NCBI GenBank assembly: GCA_035574235.1
Contig: DATLZA010000024.1
Location: forward strand, 1 to 41,319
Source of the DNA: Planctomycetota bacterium
GTDB taxonomy: Bacteria > Planctomycetota > MHYJ01 > JACPRB01
Length of the DNA stretch: 41,319 nucleotides
Direction of reading: 5' to 3'
Shown: positions 14,956 to 22,119 of the stretch, in pieces
Position numbering within the stretch: the first letter of the stretch is position 1
How the letters are laid out: each line of letters opens with the position of its first letter
Notes under the pieces: model-generated
The model's input: only the letters and a program-made list of their open reading frames with translations
What the model was told of the DNA's origin: nothing
Databases searched by the model: none
Position numbers and translations under genes: made by a program

Positions 14956-16113
14956 TCACTCGCATCTCAACGCCTCCTCGCGATCCGCCGCCAGGCGCGC
15001 CCATACGCCGCCTCCCCCGCGCGTGACCACCCGCACGACGTCGAAGGGCGCCACCCCCGATTCCCGCAAGGGGCGCGCGGCGCGCGGGTCCCCCCGCTCG
15101 ATCTCGTGAACGATCCGCGCCCGCGCCGGGCCTCCGCACCGCGGACACGATCCCGCCTCGCGTTCCGAAACCCGCGCCCGCGGCCGGCCCACCTCCCGCC
15201 GCGCGCCGCACGACGGGCATTCGATCGAAACCACAAGGTCCCGGTCGAGAAGGATCCTCTCCCCGCCCGTGGCCTCGAGGAGCGCCTCCGCCGGATCCTC
15301 CGCGCTGACGGGCACGTCCGCCACGTTCCCGTACGTCTCGTGCGACAGGCAATCCGCGCGGCGAGGAAAACGCGTCACGTAGAACGTGTTGGCCGCCCCA
15401 TTGAAGACGATCGCCGATCCCTCCCGCACCGGAAGCCCGTGCAGAATCTTGAGCGCCTCCTGAACCTGAAGCCCCGCCACGATCGAGGCCGTCGTGGGCG
15501 CGGTCGGCACCTTGCCCTCGGCCACGTCCCCGCGCCCGAGCATCGGACACGAGTACCGCAGGTTGATGAGCGCATAGTCCCGTTCCGTCATGGCGCACTC
15601 GTAACAGGACCCGTCGGGCGGAACGAAAACCTTCACCACGCCCATGAGTTCCTGAATCGCCCCGTCCACCCAGGGGCGCCCCGCCTTCCAGCACTGACGG
15701 TTGACCCACAGCCGCGCCTCGCGGTTGTCCAGCCCCCCGATCACCACGTCCATCGCGGCGAAGAGCCCCAGCCCCGCGTCCGTGCGCACGTCCCCGAGAA
15801 TCCCCCGCACGCGCACCTCGGGATTGATCGCTTTCACCGCCCGGGCGGCGCACTCGCTCTTGGGCCGGCCGCGGTCGGACTCGCGGTATAGAACGCTCCG
15901 GGCGAGATTGGCCGCCTCGACGACGTCCCGATCGATCACGTAAAGGCGGCCGACCCCGAGAAGCGCCAGGTTCTTCAGGACCTCGCTTCCCAGCGCCCCC
16001 GCGCCCACGACCAGAATCCGCGCCTCGCGCAGCCGTTCCTGGCGCCACCAGGGAATCAGGCGCAGGCTCGCGTAACGGTCGGACTCGTCGATGAGAAACG
16101 GTTCCTCCGCCAT
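14956..16113 (-). CDS. E1/ThiF-like Ubl-activating enzyme with C-terminal zinc ribbon
   Basis: A 385-residue member of the ThiF/MoeB/E1 superfamily, which adenylates the C-terminal glycine of a ubiquitin-like protein. The nucleotide motif GAGALGSE (37-44), the acidic turn DRDVVEAANLARS (61-73) and the KSECAARAVKAINP segment are conserved. A cysteine pair CYEC (170-173) follows the core, and Cys189 in YSCPMLG lies in the crossover region where E1 enzymes carry the thioester cysteine. The stretch KVPTAPTTASIVAGLQVQEA is typical of the family. After residue 290 there is an additional ribbon with CPSC (299-302) and CPRC (323-326). I chose ATG 16113 because a -10 box ends 7 bases before it; a longer upstream frame would run into the divergent gene. 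It is likely the first gene of the conjugation operon. Confidence 0.9.
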   Translation of the reverse strand: MAEEPFLIDESDRYASLRLIPWWRQERLREARILVVGAGALGSEVLKNLALLGVGRLYVIDRDVVEAANLARSVLYRESDRGRPKSECAARAVKAINPEVRVRGILGDVRTDAGLGLFAAMDVVIGGLDNREARLWVNRQCWKAGRPWVDGAIQELMGVVKVFVPPDGSCYECAMTERDYALINLRYSCPMLGRGDVAEGKVPTAPTTASIVAGLQVQEALKILHGLPVREGSAIVFNGAANTFYVTRFPRRADCLSHETYGNVADVPVSAEDPAEALLEATGGERILLDRDLVVSIECPSCGARREVGRPRARVSEREAGSCPRCGGPARARIVHEIERGDPRAARPLRESGVAPFDVVRVVTRGGGGVWARLAADREEALRCE

Positions 16114-16120
16114 GCCGGCG

Positions 16121-16142
16121 AGTCTACCACACTTGGTATAAT
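16121..16142. promoter_or_regulatory. Overlapping divergent -10 boxes for E1 (minus) and the TPR gene (plus)
   Basis: On the minus strand TAGACT (16121-16126) lies 7 bases before the E1 start. On the plus strand TATAAT (16137-16142) lies 6 bases before ATG 16149. Both transcripts would be leaderless. Neither has a clear -35 hexamer, and the 35-base gap makes simultaneous use of both unlikely. Confidence 0.55.
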
Positions 16143-16148
16143 CGAAGC

Positions 16149-16988
16149 ATGGACGAGCTGGACCTGGCCCGCAAGGCCGTCCGGCGGCGGTTCCTGACGG
16201 AGGAACAGCTCCGCGAGGCCCTCTCCTTCGCGGAAGGCGGCCGCTCCCTTCTGGCGGTCCTCCTCGATCTGGGCTACCTGCGGCCCGCGCAGCTTCTGGA
16301 ACTCGGCGACGCGCCGCCCCCGCCGCCGCCTCCCCCGCGCCGCCCGCGCATCGCCCCCTGGGTCTTCCTCTCCGCCGCGATTCTCCTGATCGCCGGGGCC
16401 GCCGCCCGCGGACGGCTCCGCGTTTCCCCGCCCCCCGCGCCGCCCCCTTCCGCCGCCCCCTCAAGCGTTCCGGCGGGACCGAGCTTCCGCGCGCTCCTGG
16501 CGCGCCGGGCCGGCGAAATCCTCCGGCGGACCGAAGCCGGGCTTTCCCCCGAGGGACGCCCGCCCGAAAGCGCGCTCCCGGCGCTGCGCCGCGCCGCGGC
16601 GCTCCTCGAAGAGGCCCTCGACCACGACGCCCGCGACGCCGACCTCCTCCTGGCGCTGGCCCGAACCCGCGAGCTCCTCGACCAATGGGAGGACGCCGCG
16701 GAGCTCTACCGCGCCGCGCTCCGGCGCCGGCCGGACGATCCCGCGGCGCTCACCGGAGCCGCCCGCGTGGCTCTTCTCATGCTCGACTACCGCGAAGGGT
16801 TCCGGCACGCGGACCGCGCCTGCAGGCTGTCGACCTCCGCCGAGCCGCTCCTTCTCCGGGGACAGGCCCGCGCCGGGTTGGGCGATCGGGAGGGCGCGCG
16901 CCGCGACTTCCTGGCCGCCGCCGAGCGGGAGCCGCGCTGCCGGGACCGCGCCGCCCGCCTCCTGCGCAAGCTCGACGCGCCCCCCTAG
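16149..16988 (+). CDS. TPR membrane protein with GspE-N-like N-terminus
   Basis: A 279-residue protein. Residues 1-52 are a helical pair (EEQLREALSFAEGG, LLAVLLDLGYLRPAQLLELG) like the MshEN/GspE N-terminal modules of the PilB and DUF4388 proteins in this window. A proline-run linker (55-66) leads to one membrane helix at about 68-86, followed by a Pro/Ala/Ser spacer and TPR-like repeats from about 150 to 275. The N-terminus should be cytoplasmic and the TPRs outside. The divergent position beside the E1 gene is probably incidental. The exact function is unknown. Confidence 0.72.
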   Translation: MDELDLARKAVRRRFLTEEQLREALSFAEGGRSLLAVLLDLGYLRPAQLLELGDAPPPPPPPPRRPRIAPWVFLSAAILLIAGAAARGRLRVSPPPAPPPSAAPSSVPAGPSFRALLARRAGEILRRTEAGLSPEGRPPESALPALRRAAALLEEALDHDARDADLLLALARTRELLDQWEDAAELYRAALRRRPDDPAALTGAARVALLMLDYREGFRHADRACRLSTSAEPLLLRGQARAGLGDREGARRDFLAAAEREPRCRDRAARLLRKLDAPP

Positions 16989-16998
16989 CAGGCGTCCG

Positions 16999-17910
16999 TC
17001 AGAAAATCTGCTTGCCCAGGGCCGACAGGATGAGCTCGCTTCCCAGCTCGGCCGTCGAATTGCGCACGTCGAGAATCGGGTTGATCTCCACCATGTCGAA
17101 GGACGTCAGCAGCCGCGCGTCGGCCACCATCTCCAGGCAGAGGTGGGCCTCCCGATAGGTCAGCCCCCCCTTCTTGGGCGTCCCCACGCCCAGGGCGACG
17201 CTCGGGTCGATCGAATCGATGTCGAAGCTCACGTGGATCCCCGCCGTGCCCCGCGACGCGCGCTCGATGGCCTCCTCCAGCACGTGGGAGACGCCGTGGC
17301 GGTCGATGTCCTTCATCGTGAAAACGTACACGCCGCTCTCGGCGATGAGCTTCTTCTCGCGGTCGTCGAGATCCCGCACGCCGATGAGGCAGGCGTTGGC
17401 GTAGTGCACCTTCGGGCGCACGCCGCCCACGGACGCCAGGCGCTCGTCCCCCATGCCCAGGACGTGCGCCAGGGGCATCCCGTGAACGTTGCCGGAGTTG
17501 GTGGATTCGGGCGTGTTCATGTCGCCGTGCGCGTCGAACCAGAGAAGCCCCAGGCGCTCGTTGCGCTCCCGGTAGAAGCGCGCGACGCCCGCGATCGACC
17601 CCATGGCCAGCGAATGATCGCCTCCCAGGGTCACCGGCAGGCGCCCGTCCCGGAGCGCGCCGTAGACCCGCGCGCAGACGTCCTCGCACACCTTGGCGAT
17701 CGCCTCGGCGTACTTCATGCGCGGGTCGCCGATCTCGCACTCCTCCGGAAGCGGCACGTCCACGTCGCCCGTGTCCACGACGTCGTAGCCGAGCCGGCGG
17801 ATGCGTTCGGCCAGCCCGGTCACCCGCAGCGCGCTCGGCCCCATGTCCACGCCGCGCCGGTTGGCCCCCAGGTCCAGGGGCACCCCGATGAGGGCCGCCT
17901 TCTTGATCAC
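16999..17910 (-). CDS. rocF: Arginase
   Basis: A 303-residue arginase, which hydrolyses L-arginine to ornithine and urea with a binuclear manganese centre. All metal motifs are present: GGDHS (96-100), DAHGD (126-130) and SFDIDSIDP (228-236), and SGNVHGMPLAHVLG is typical of arginase proper as opposed to agmatinase. The GTG at 17910 is preferred because TATAAT ends 6 bases before it; a longer frame would extend through the promoter into the divergent gene. No other arginine-metabolism gene is nearby. Confidence 0.95.
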   Translation of the reverse strand: MIKKAALIGVPLDLGANRRGVDMGPSALRVTGLAERIRRLGYDVVDTGDVDVPLPEECEIGDPRMKYAEAIAKVCEDVCARVYGALRDGRLPVTLGGDHSLAMGSIAGVARFYRERNERLGLLWFDAHGDMNTPESTNSGNVHGMPLAHVLGMGDERLASVGGVRPKVHYANACLIGVRDLDDREKKLIAESGVYVFTMKDIDRHGVSHVLEEAIERASRGTAGIHVSFDIDSIDPSVALGVGTPKKGGLTYREAHLCLEMVADARLLTSFDMVEINPILDVRNSTAELGSELILSALGKQIF

Positions 17911-17916
17911 CCTCTT

Positions 17917-17963
17917 ATTATATCGATCCCCCTTCCCGGAATCCCGGGACTCCGGGGTATCAT
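17917..17963. promoter_or_regulatory. Divergent -10 boxes for arginase (minus) and hydrolase (plus)
   Basis: TATAAT on the minus strand (17917-17922) lies 6 bases before the arginase GTG; TATCAT on the plus strand (17958-17963) lies 7 bases before the hydrolase ATG at 17971. Both predict leaderless transcripts. An inverted repeat (TCCGGG around 17940-17956) sits between them. Confidence 0.55.
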
Positions 17964-17970
17964 CCCGGAG

Positions 17971-18795
17971 ATGGAAAAAGCGAGACCTCCCGCGGCCGTC
18001 CGTGTCCTCCGGTCCGCGGGTCTGGCCGCGGGGCTCGTCCTGGTTCTCGGAGCCGGCTTCGTCATGATCTTCGAAGAGTCGTTCATCTATTTCCCCCGCC
18101 GGGGCGACGTCGGTCCCTCGCCCGGCGAGGACATCTTCCTCGCGGCCTCCGACGGCGTGCGGCTCCACGGCTGGTTCGTGACGCACCCGGAGGCGCGCTT
18201 CGCGATCCTCTGGTTCCACGGCAACGCCGGCAACCTCGAGGACCGCCGGGATCTCCTAGCCGACCTTCGGTCGCTGCCGGCGGACGTCTTCGCGTTGGAC
18301 TATCGCGGCTACGGCCGCAGCGAGGGAACGCCCTCCGAAGAGGGGCTCTACCGGGACGCGCGGGCGGCTTACGAATGGCTTCGAACGCGCCGGCCTCCCG
18401 AACGCATCGTGATCTTCGGAAAATCGCTCGGCGGCGGACCGGCGTGCGATCTGGCCGCGCAGGTCCCCGCCGCGGGGCTCATCCTCCAGTCCGCCTTCAC
18501 GAGCGCCCGCGACATGGCGTCCCGCGTCATGCCGCTTTTTCCCGCCCGGTGGTTCATGCGGACGCGGTTCGACAACCGCTCCAAAGTCGCCCGCATCGCC
18601 TGTCCGAAGCTCTTCATCCACAGCCGCTCCGACGAGATCATCCCCTTTCGAATGGGGGAGGAGCTTTACGCCGCGGCGGCGGAGCCCAAGGAACACGCGT
18701 GGTTCGACGGCGCCGGGCACAACGATCTCTGGATCGTCCGCCGCCGGGAGTATCGGGCGCGCCTGTCGGCGTTTCTGGAAATGCTGGAACGCTGA
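17971..18795 (+). CDS. Membrane-anchored alpha/beta hydrolase (Bem46-like)
   Basis: A 274-residue alpha/beta hydrolase with one N-terminal membrane helix (about 13-33). Motifs are the oxyanion segment WFHGNAGN (81-88), the nucleophile elbow GKSLGG with Ser152, the acid Asp221 in HSRSDEIIP and His250 in GAGHND. Membrane anchor, size and the SIYFP-like entry (ESFIYFP) match the Bem46/YfhR group, whose substrates are mostly unknown. It ends directly against the stop of the convergent PAS gene. Confidence 0.85.
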   Translation: MEKARPPAAVRVLRSAGLAAGLVLVLGAGFVMIFEESFIYFPRRGDVGPSPGEDIFLAASDGVRLHGWFVTHPEARFAILWFHGNAGNLEDRRDLLADLRSLPADVFALDYRGYGRSEGTPSEEGLYRDARAAYEWLRTRRPPERIVIFGKSLGGGPACDLAAQVPAAGLILQSAFTSARDMASRVMPLFPARWFMRTRFDNRSKVARIACPKLFIHSRSDEIIPFRMGEELYAAAAEPKEHAWFDGAGHNDLWIVRRREYRARLSAFLEMLER

Positions 18796-19530
18796 CTAGG
18801 CGCTCGGGAGCGAAAGCCGGATCCCTCCGCCCGGGAGGCGACGGACGCGCGCCTCCCGCGAAGCCAGGAGCGGCCGGCACGCCGAGAGTTCCCGGCACTC
18901 CACCCGGCGTCCTCCCGGAGGCCCGGAGAATTCCACCCACACGTTCCCCTTCCCTTTCCCCAGCCGAACGCATACCCCGCCCGCCCGGCGAGCAAACGCC
19001 AGAAGAAGACATCGAAGGATCATGCGAACGGCGTCCGCCCGGCCCCGCACCGCCGGCACTTCATCCGGGAAACGCAACCGGACCTTGCCCCGCAGGAGCC
19101 TCGCTTCTTCCCGCAGCGCCGCCAGCAGCGCCTGGGAGAGGTCGAGCGGTCCCTCCCGGCCTCCGAGCGCCTGCGCCACCACCGCCCGGCCCAGCACGGC
19201 GGCGTCCGCCCCCGCCCCACCCGCCCTCCGGCGGGCGACGACGAAGAGATAGGTCCTTCTTCCGATCTTCACCGGGCCGCTCGTTACCTCCACCGTCCGG
19301 CCTTCCAGGGGCAGGAGAAACTTCACCGTTTCCCCCTTGAGTTTCCGCGCATGAAGCCGAAGAAGATCCGCGTGCGTCGGCGGAGGGCAAAACTCCAGAT
19401 AGTTGCGCCCGATCAGCGCGCCGGGAACAACCCCGGCCAGGCGATGCGCGGCGGCGTTCGCCCACAGGATCTGTCCCGTCCGGTCGAGCGCCAGAAACGC
19501 CTCGGCCCCTTTTCGGTTCTTCACGCGCAC
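18796..19530 (-). CDS. PAS-domain protein with degenerate kinase-like C-terminus
   Basis: A 244-residue protein. Residues 1-100 form a PAS domain (DRTGQILWANAAAHRLAG, ALIGRNYLEFCPP, then strands TVEVTSGP and RTYLFVVARR). The C-terminal part looks like a histidine-kinase ATPase lid that has lost its function: there is no phospho-acceptor His box, and RMILRCLLLAFARR stands where the N-box Asn is expected. It ends GGGIRLSLP, as HATPase domains do. The start is the GTG at 19530, with GAGGA 9 bases upstream and TATAAG before it. It may be a sensor that works by protein contacts; this is inference. Confidence 0.65.
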   Translation of the reverse strand: MRVKNRKGAEAFLALDRTGQILWANAAAHRLAGVVPGALIGRNYLEFCPPPTHADLLRLHARKLKGETVKFLLPLEGRTVEVTSGPVKIGRRTYLFVVARRRAGGAGADAAVLGRAVVAQALGGREGPLDLSQALLAALREEARLLRGKVRLRFPDEVPAVRGRADAVRMILRCLLLAFARRAGGVCVRLGKGKGNVWVEFSGPPGGRRVECRELSACRPLLASREARVRRLPGGGIRLSLPSA

Positions 19531-19601
19531 AACCGTCCTCGCACATGTCTTATACGCAAAGAACCGTTTCGCGTGGGACCGGCCCCGCGGCGTGCGATCC
19601 C

Positions 19602-19628
19602 AAAAGAAAAGCCGCCCTGACGGGCGGC
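19602..19628 (-). terminator. Intrinsic terminator of the secreted redoxin gene
   Basis: A seven-base-pair hairpin (GCCGCCC 19611-19617 with GGGCGGC 19622-19628) is followed on the minus strand by TTTTCTTTT (19602-19610). It lies 50 bases after the redoxin stop. Confidence 0.8.
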
Positions 19629-19677
19629 CTTTCGGATTCCGTTCGAGCCCGACGGGCCCTTACACGCCGGGGTTCCC

Positions 19678-20199
19678 TCAGCCGGCGAAGTTGCGGTTCC
19701 CTTCCGGAGCCGGCTTCCCGCCGAGAGCGGCCTCGATCGCCTCGACGAGCGGATCCTTTCCGTTCCGGGTGATCCCGCCCCTCCAGAACAGCTTGCCCCC
19801 GGCGAAGACGTACGCGGAGTTCACCTTCTTGGCCCCGAGAGCCTTGCCGATCTTCTTGTCTCCGTCATGAACGATCGGGTAGGCGATCCCGTTCTCCTTG
19901 GCGTACGCCTGGAGCTTGTCCGGACTGTCCCCGTACGAACTCACCGCGATGAAGGCCACCTTGGGATTGTCGGCGAACTTCTTGGCGACCTCCGTGGCGC
20001 GCGGAATGCAGGGCTTGCCGGACGGACAGTCCACCGACCAGGAAACGATCACGACGACCTTCTCCTTGGCCAGCTCCGCCAGATTGCACGACTTCCCGTC
20101 GAGCGACTTGAGCTCGACCGCCGGAGCCGCGGCCCCGACGTCCAGTCCCTGGGGCGCCAGAAGCGCCAGAAGTGCAGCCACGCCCAATGCCGGCTTCAT
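19678..20199 (-). CDS. Secreted redoxin (peroxiredoxin/thioredoxin fold)
   Basis: A 173-residue exported protein: signal peptide at about 1-25 (MKPALGVAALLALLAPQG), then a redoxin core. The cysteine motif is CPSGKPC (58-64) in WSVDCPSGKPCIP, in the position of the peroxidatic or thiol-disulphide site, with five residues between the cysteines in place of the CxxC of TlpA. FIAVSSYGDSPDKLQAYA and YPIVHDGDKKIGKALG follow the redoxin pattern. It likely handles thiols or peroxides outside the cytoplasmic membrane. GGAGGG precedes the ATG. An upstream terminator and no clear promoter in the last 50 bases point to control by the leader at 20.25-20.39 kb. Confidence 0.8.
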   Translation of the reverse strand: MKPALGVAALLALLAPQGLDVGAAAPAVELKSLDGKSCNLAELAKEKVVVIVSWSVDCPSGKPCIPRATEVAKKFADNPKVAFIAVSSYGDSPDKLQAYAKENGIAYPIVHDGDKKIGKALGAKKVNSAYVFAGGKLFWRGGITRNGKDPLVEAIEAALGGKPAPEGNRNFAG

Positions 20200-20248
20200 A
20201 CCGAACCCTCCTGCAAAGTCTGCTTCCTCACGCCGCCTGCGCGGCCTT

Positions 20249-20279
20249 AAAAAACAAAAAGACCCCCACCGCGGGGGTC
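20249..20279 (-). terminator. Strong intrinsic terminator/attenuator upstream of the redoxin gene
   Basis: Hairpin GACCCCC (20261-20267) with GGGGGTC (20273-20279), followed on the minus strand by TTTTTGTTTTTT (20249-20260). It can terminate the sigma/anti-sigma operon and also any transcript starting at the -10 box at 20381. Confidence 0.85.
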
Positions 20280-20320
20280 GGAATTTCAGCCTTCCAGGCT
20301 CGCCCGCCCGACTTCCGGAA

Positions 20321-20350
20321 TCAGCTGTACGGAAGAATCCGAAGCTGCAT
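20321..20350 (-). CDS. Nine-codon leader peptide ORF
   Basis: The frame MQLRILPYS is preceded by AGGAAGGAG, 11 bases before the ATG at 20350, and by TATAAT about 31 bases upstream. It is followed by the hairpin CTTCCG...CGGAAG and then the terminator at 20249-20279. This layout (promoter, ribosome-binding site, very short frame, terminator, gene) is that of a leader peptide controlling attenuation. No repeated regulatory codon is obvious. It could also be a chance frame in a short terminated RNA. Confidence 0.4.
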   Translation of the reverse strand: MQLRILPYS

Positions 20351-20380
20351 CGACGTCCCTGCTCCTTCCTGAGGATCGAT

Positions 20381-20386
20381 ATTATA
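20381..20386 (-). promoter_or_regulatory. -10 element of the short leader transcript
   Basis: TATAAT on the minus strand in the context GTATATAATATCG, after the stop of the anti-sigma/toroid gene. No good -35 hexamer is found 16-18 bases upstream. It would give an RNA of about 115 bases ending at the terminator, or a longer mRNA into the redoxin gene. Confidence 0.5.
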
Positions 20387-20436
20387 TACGCGGAAGATCA
20401 ACCCGGAGCGGCGGGGAATCGGCGGGCGGAGCAACC

Positions 20437-22119
20437 TTACTCGAACAGCCGCGGATACCGCACGGGGGTGGAGAGAATGAGCGCCCCCATCGCGGTCGTG
20501 TAAACCGGCCCGCCGAAGGCGCACCAGCGATCGAAGGCTGCCGGCCAGGAGCCGTCCGCCGCCTGGCTCCGCAGGAGCCGATCCCGCAGCGGACTCCACC
20601 ACCGGGTCCACGAGTCCCCGCCGAGCTGATGCATCGCCAGCGATCCGAAAAAGCCGAAGTAGAGGTCGTTGAGCATGTACCGCCCCGGCTCGGTCCCCAG
20701 GATCGCCGGGCGCTCCAGGATCACCTGCGCCTGCCGTCCCAGAAGCTCCAGATCCGGCGTGTGCGTGGACAGGAGGTGCGAAAGCATCCCCACCGCCGTC
20801 GTTCCGTGATACCCGTTCGGAAAGTTCAGGCGGCTCCGATACCCCACGCGGCCCTCGGCGTCCGTCATCCGCGCCACCTGCCCGTGCGCCTGAAGAAGCG
20901 CCGGAATCACCCCCTGGTTGCCCCCGAGAAGCGCCAGGCGCAGAAGCAGGATCTGCCATCCTCCCACCGACGTGTCGTTGTTGGGCGAACGCGCCGAATA
21001 TCCCCAGCCGCCCTCCCCGTTCTGGGCCGACAGGGTGAACGACACCGCCATGGTCGCCGCGCTCTGAAGCGCCTCGTCGCGGGTCATGAGCGCCGCTTCC
21101 AGCACCGCCAGAGCCGCCACGGCATGGTTGTACATGTAATTGCCCGCATCCGGACCGATCAGGCCGGACGCGCGCTGCTCGGCCAGGAGGAAATCCAGTC
21201 CCTTCTGGACCACGCGCGTGTAGTCTCCGGCGCGCGTCGTATGCCCCTCGCCCAGGAACGCCAGAAGCGCCAGCCCCGTCAGTCCGACCGAGTACGAATA
21301 CTCCCCCCCCGGATCGGCCCGCAGCGTCGGCCCGCTCCACCTGCCGTCGGGCTCCTGCTGGCGCGCCAGCCAGTCGAGCGCCGCCCGAATCGCTCCCTCC
21401 GTCCCGGAGCCCCCGTAGGCCTCCCGGAGCACCCGGCGCTGGGACTCCGTGCAGCGGCCGTCGAAAAAAGCCAGGAGCCGGCGGTCCTTGGGCAGCCTCT
21501 GGCGCCAGAGGGCGCTCGTCGGAAGGATCTTCTCGAGGTTGGCGCGGGGAAGCGGTTTCGGGCGAACGACCGGCTCGCCGCCCGAGGGAGGCGTATACTC
21601 TCCCTCTTCCGGATCCCGGGAGGGAATGTGGGCGAACCGCTCGGACGTCCGCCCCCTCGGCGGCCCTTCCTGAAAAGAGGGCGCGTCGCGCTCCGACCGG
21701 TACGGATGCGCGTAGAGCGCCTCTTCCTCCTCGATCTCCCGCGGACTCCGCGGCGTGAAAAGCAAAAGCGTCGCCACCGCGATCAGGATCACATGCGCCG
21801 CCACCGAGATGGCCCACGCCGGCACGTAGGAAAGCGTCTGCCGCAGCGACGCCCAGAAGCCCAGGGGAACGGGCCTCCGCGGCGCTTCCAGAAACTCCGG
21901 GTGAGCCCGCAGGAACGCCTCGCGAACTCTCCACCGAAAGCCGGGCGAGGGCTCGACGGTTTCCAGCTTCCCCAGGGCCTTCAGCACCCGGTCGAACTTC
22001 TCGAGCTCCCTTCCGCACAGGGAACACCCCTCGAAGTGCGCCCGGAGCGTTTCCCGATCGGCCTCCGGCACCTCTCCTTTGAGAAAGGCGGTGATCTCGG
22101 CGGACTTGTCGCACTTCAT
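20437..22119 (-). CDS. Anti-sigma factor fused to a terpenoid-cyclase-like toroid
   Basis: A 560-residue single-pass membrane protein. The N-terminus is a zinc-binding anti-sigma domain with H28-x3-C32-x2-C35 (HFEGCSLC) and Cys3. A membrane helix spans about 101-121, followed by a disordered Pro/Glu-rich linker to about 210. The outer part (245-555) consists of prenyltransferase/squalene-oxidase-type repeats: AIRAALDWLARQQEPDGRW, YNHAVAALAVLEA, FTLSAQNGEGGWGY and LLRSQAADGSWP. Key cyclase acid motifs (DxDD) are not seen, so it is probably a binding or sensing toroid. Its ATG overlaps the stop of the ECF sigma gene by four bases, the usual arrangement of a sigma factor and its regulator. The toroid would sense an extracytoplasmic signal; this is inference. 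Confidence 0.85.
   Translation of the reverse strand: MKCDKSAEITAFLKGEVPEADRETLRAHFEGCSLCGRELEKFDRVLKALGKLETVEPSPGFRWRVREAFLRAHPEFLEAPRRPVPLGFWASLRQTLSYVPAWAISVAAHVILIAVATLLLFTPRSPREIEEEEALYAHPYRSERDAPSFQEGPPRGRTSERFAHIPSRDPEEGEYTPPSGGEPVVRPKPLPRANLEKILPTSALWRQRLPKDRRLLAFFDGRCTESQRRVLREAYGGSGTEGAIRAALDWLARQQEPDGRWSGPTLRADPGGEYSYSVGLTGLALLAFLGEGHTTRAGDYTRVVQKGLDFLLAEQRASGLIGPDAGNYMYNHAVAALAVLEAALMTRDEALQSAATMAVSFTLSAQNGEGGWGYSARSPNNDTSVGGWQILLLRLALLGGNQGVIPALLQAHGQVARMTDAEGRVGYRSRLNFPNGYHGTTAVGMLSHLLSTHTPDLELLGRQAQVILERPAILGTEPGRYMLNDLYFGFFGSLAMHQLGGDSWTRWWSPLRDRLLRSQAADGSWPAAFDRWCAFGGPVYTTAMGALILSTPVRYPRLFE

Noticed and set aside
16113-16464. A longer start for the E1-like gene
   Set aside because: The upstream in-frame extension is Arg/Gly/Ala-rich, overlaps the divergent TPR gene and its promoter, and has no similarity to E1 enzymes.
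20321-20350. A classical amino-acid attenuator leader peptide
   Set aside because: The nine codons contain no run of one amino acid, and the downstream gene is not a biosynthetic enzyme, so the classical model is not supported; only a generic leader is proposed.
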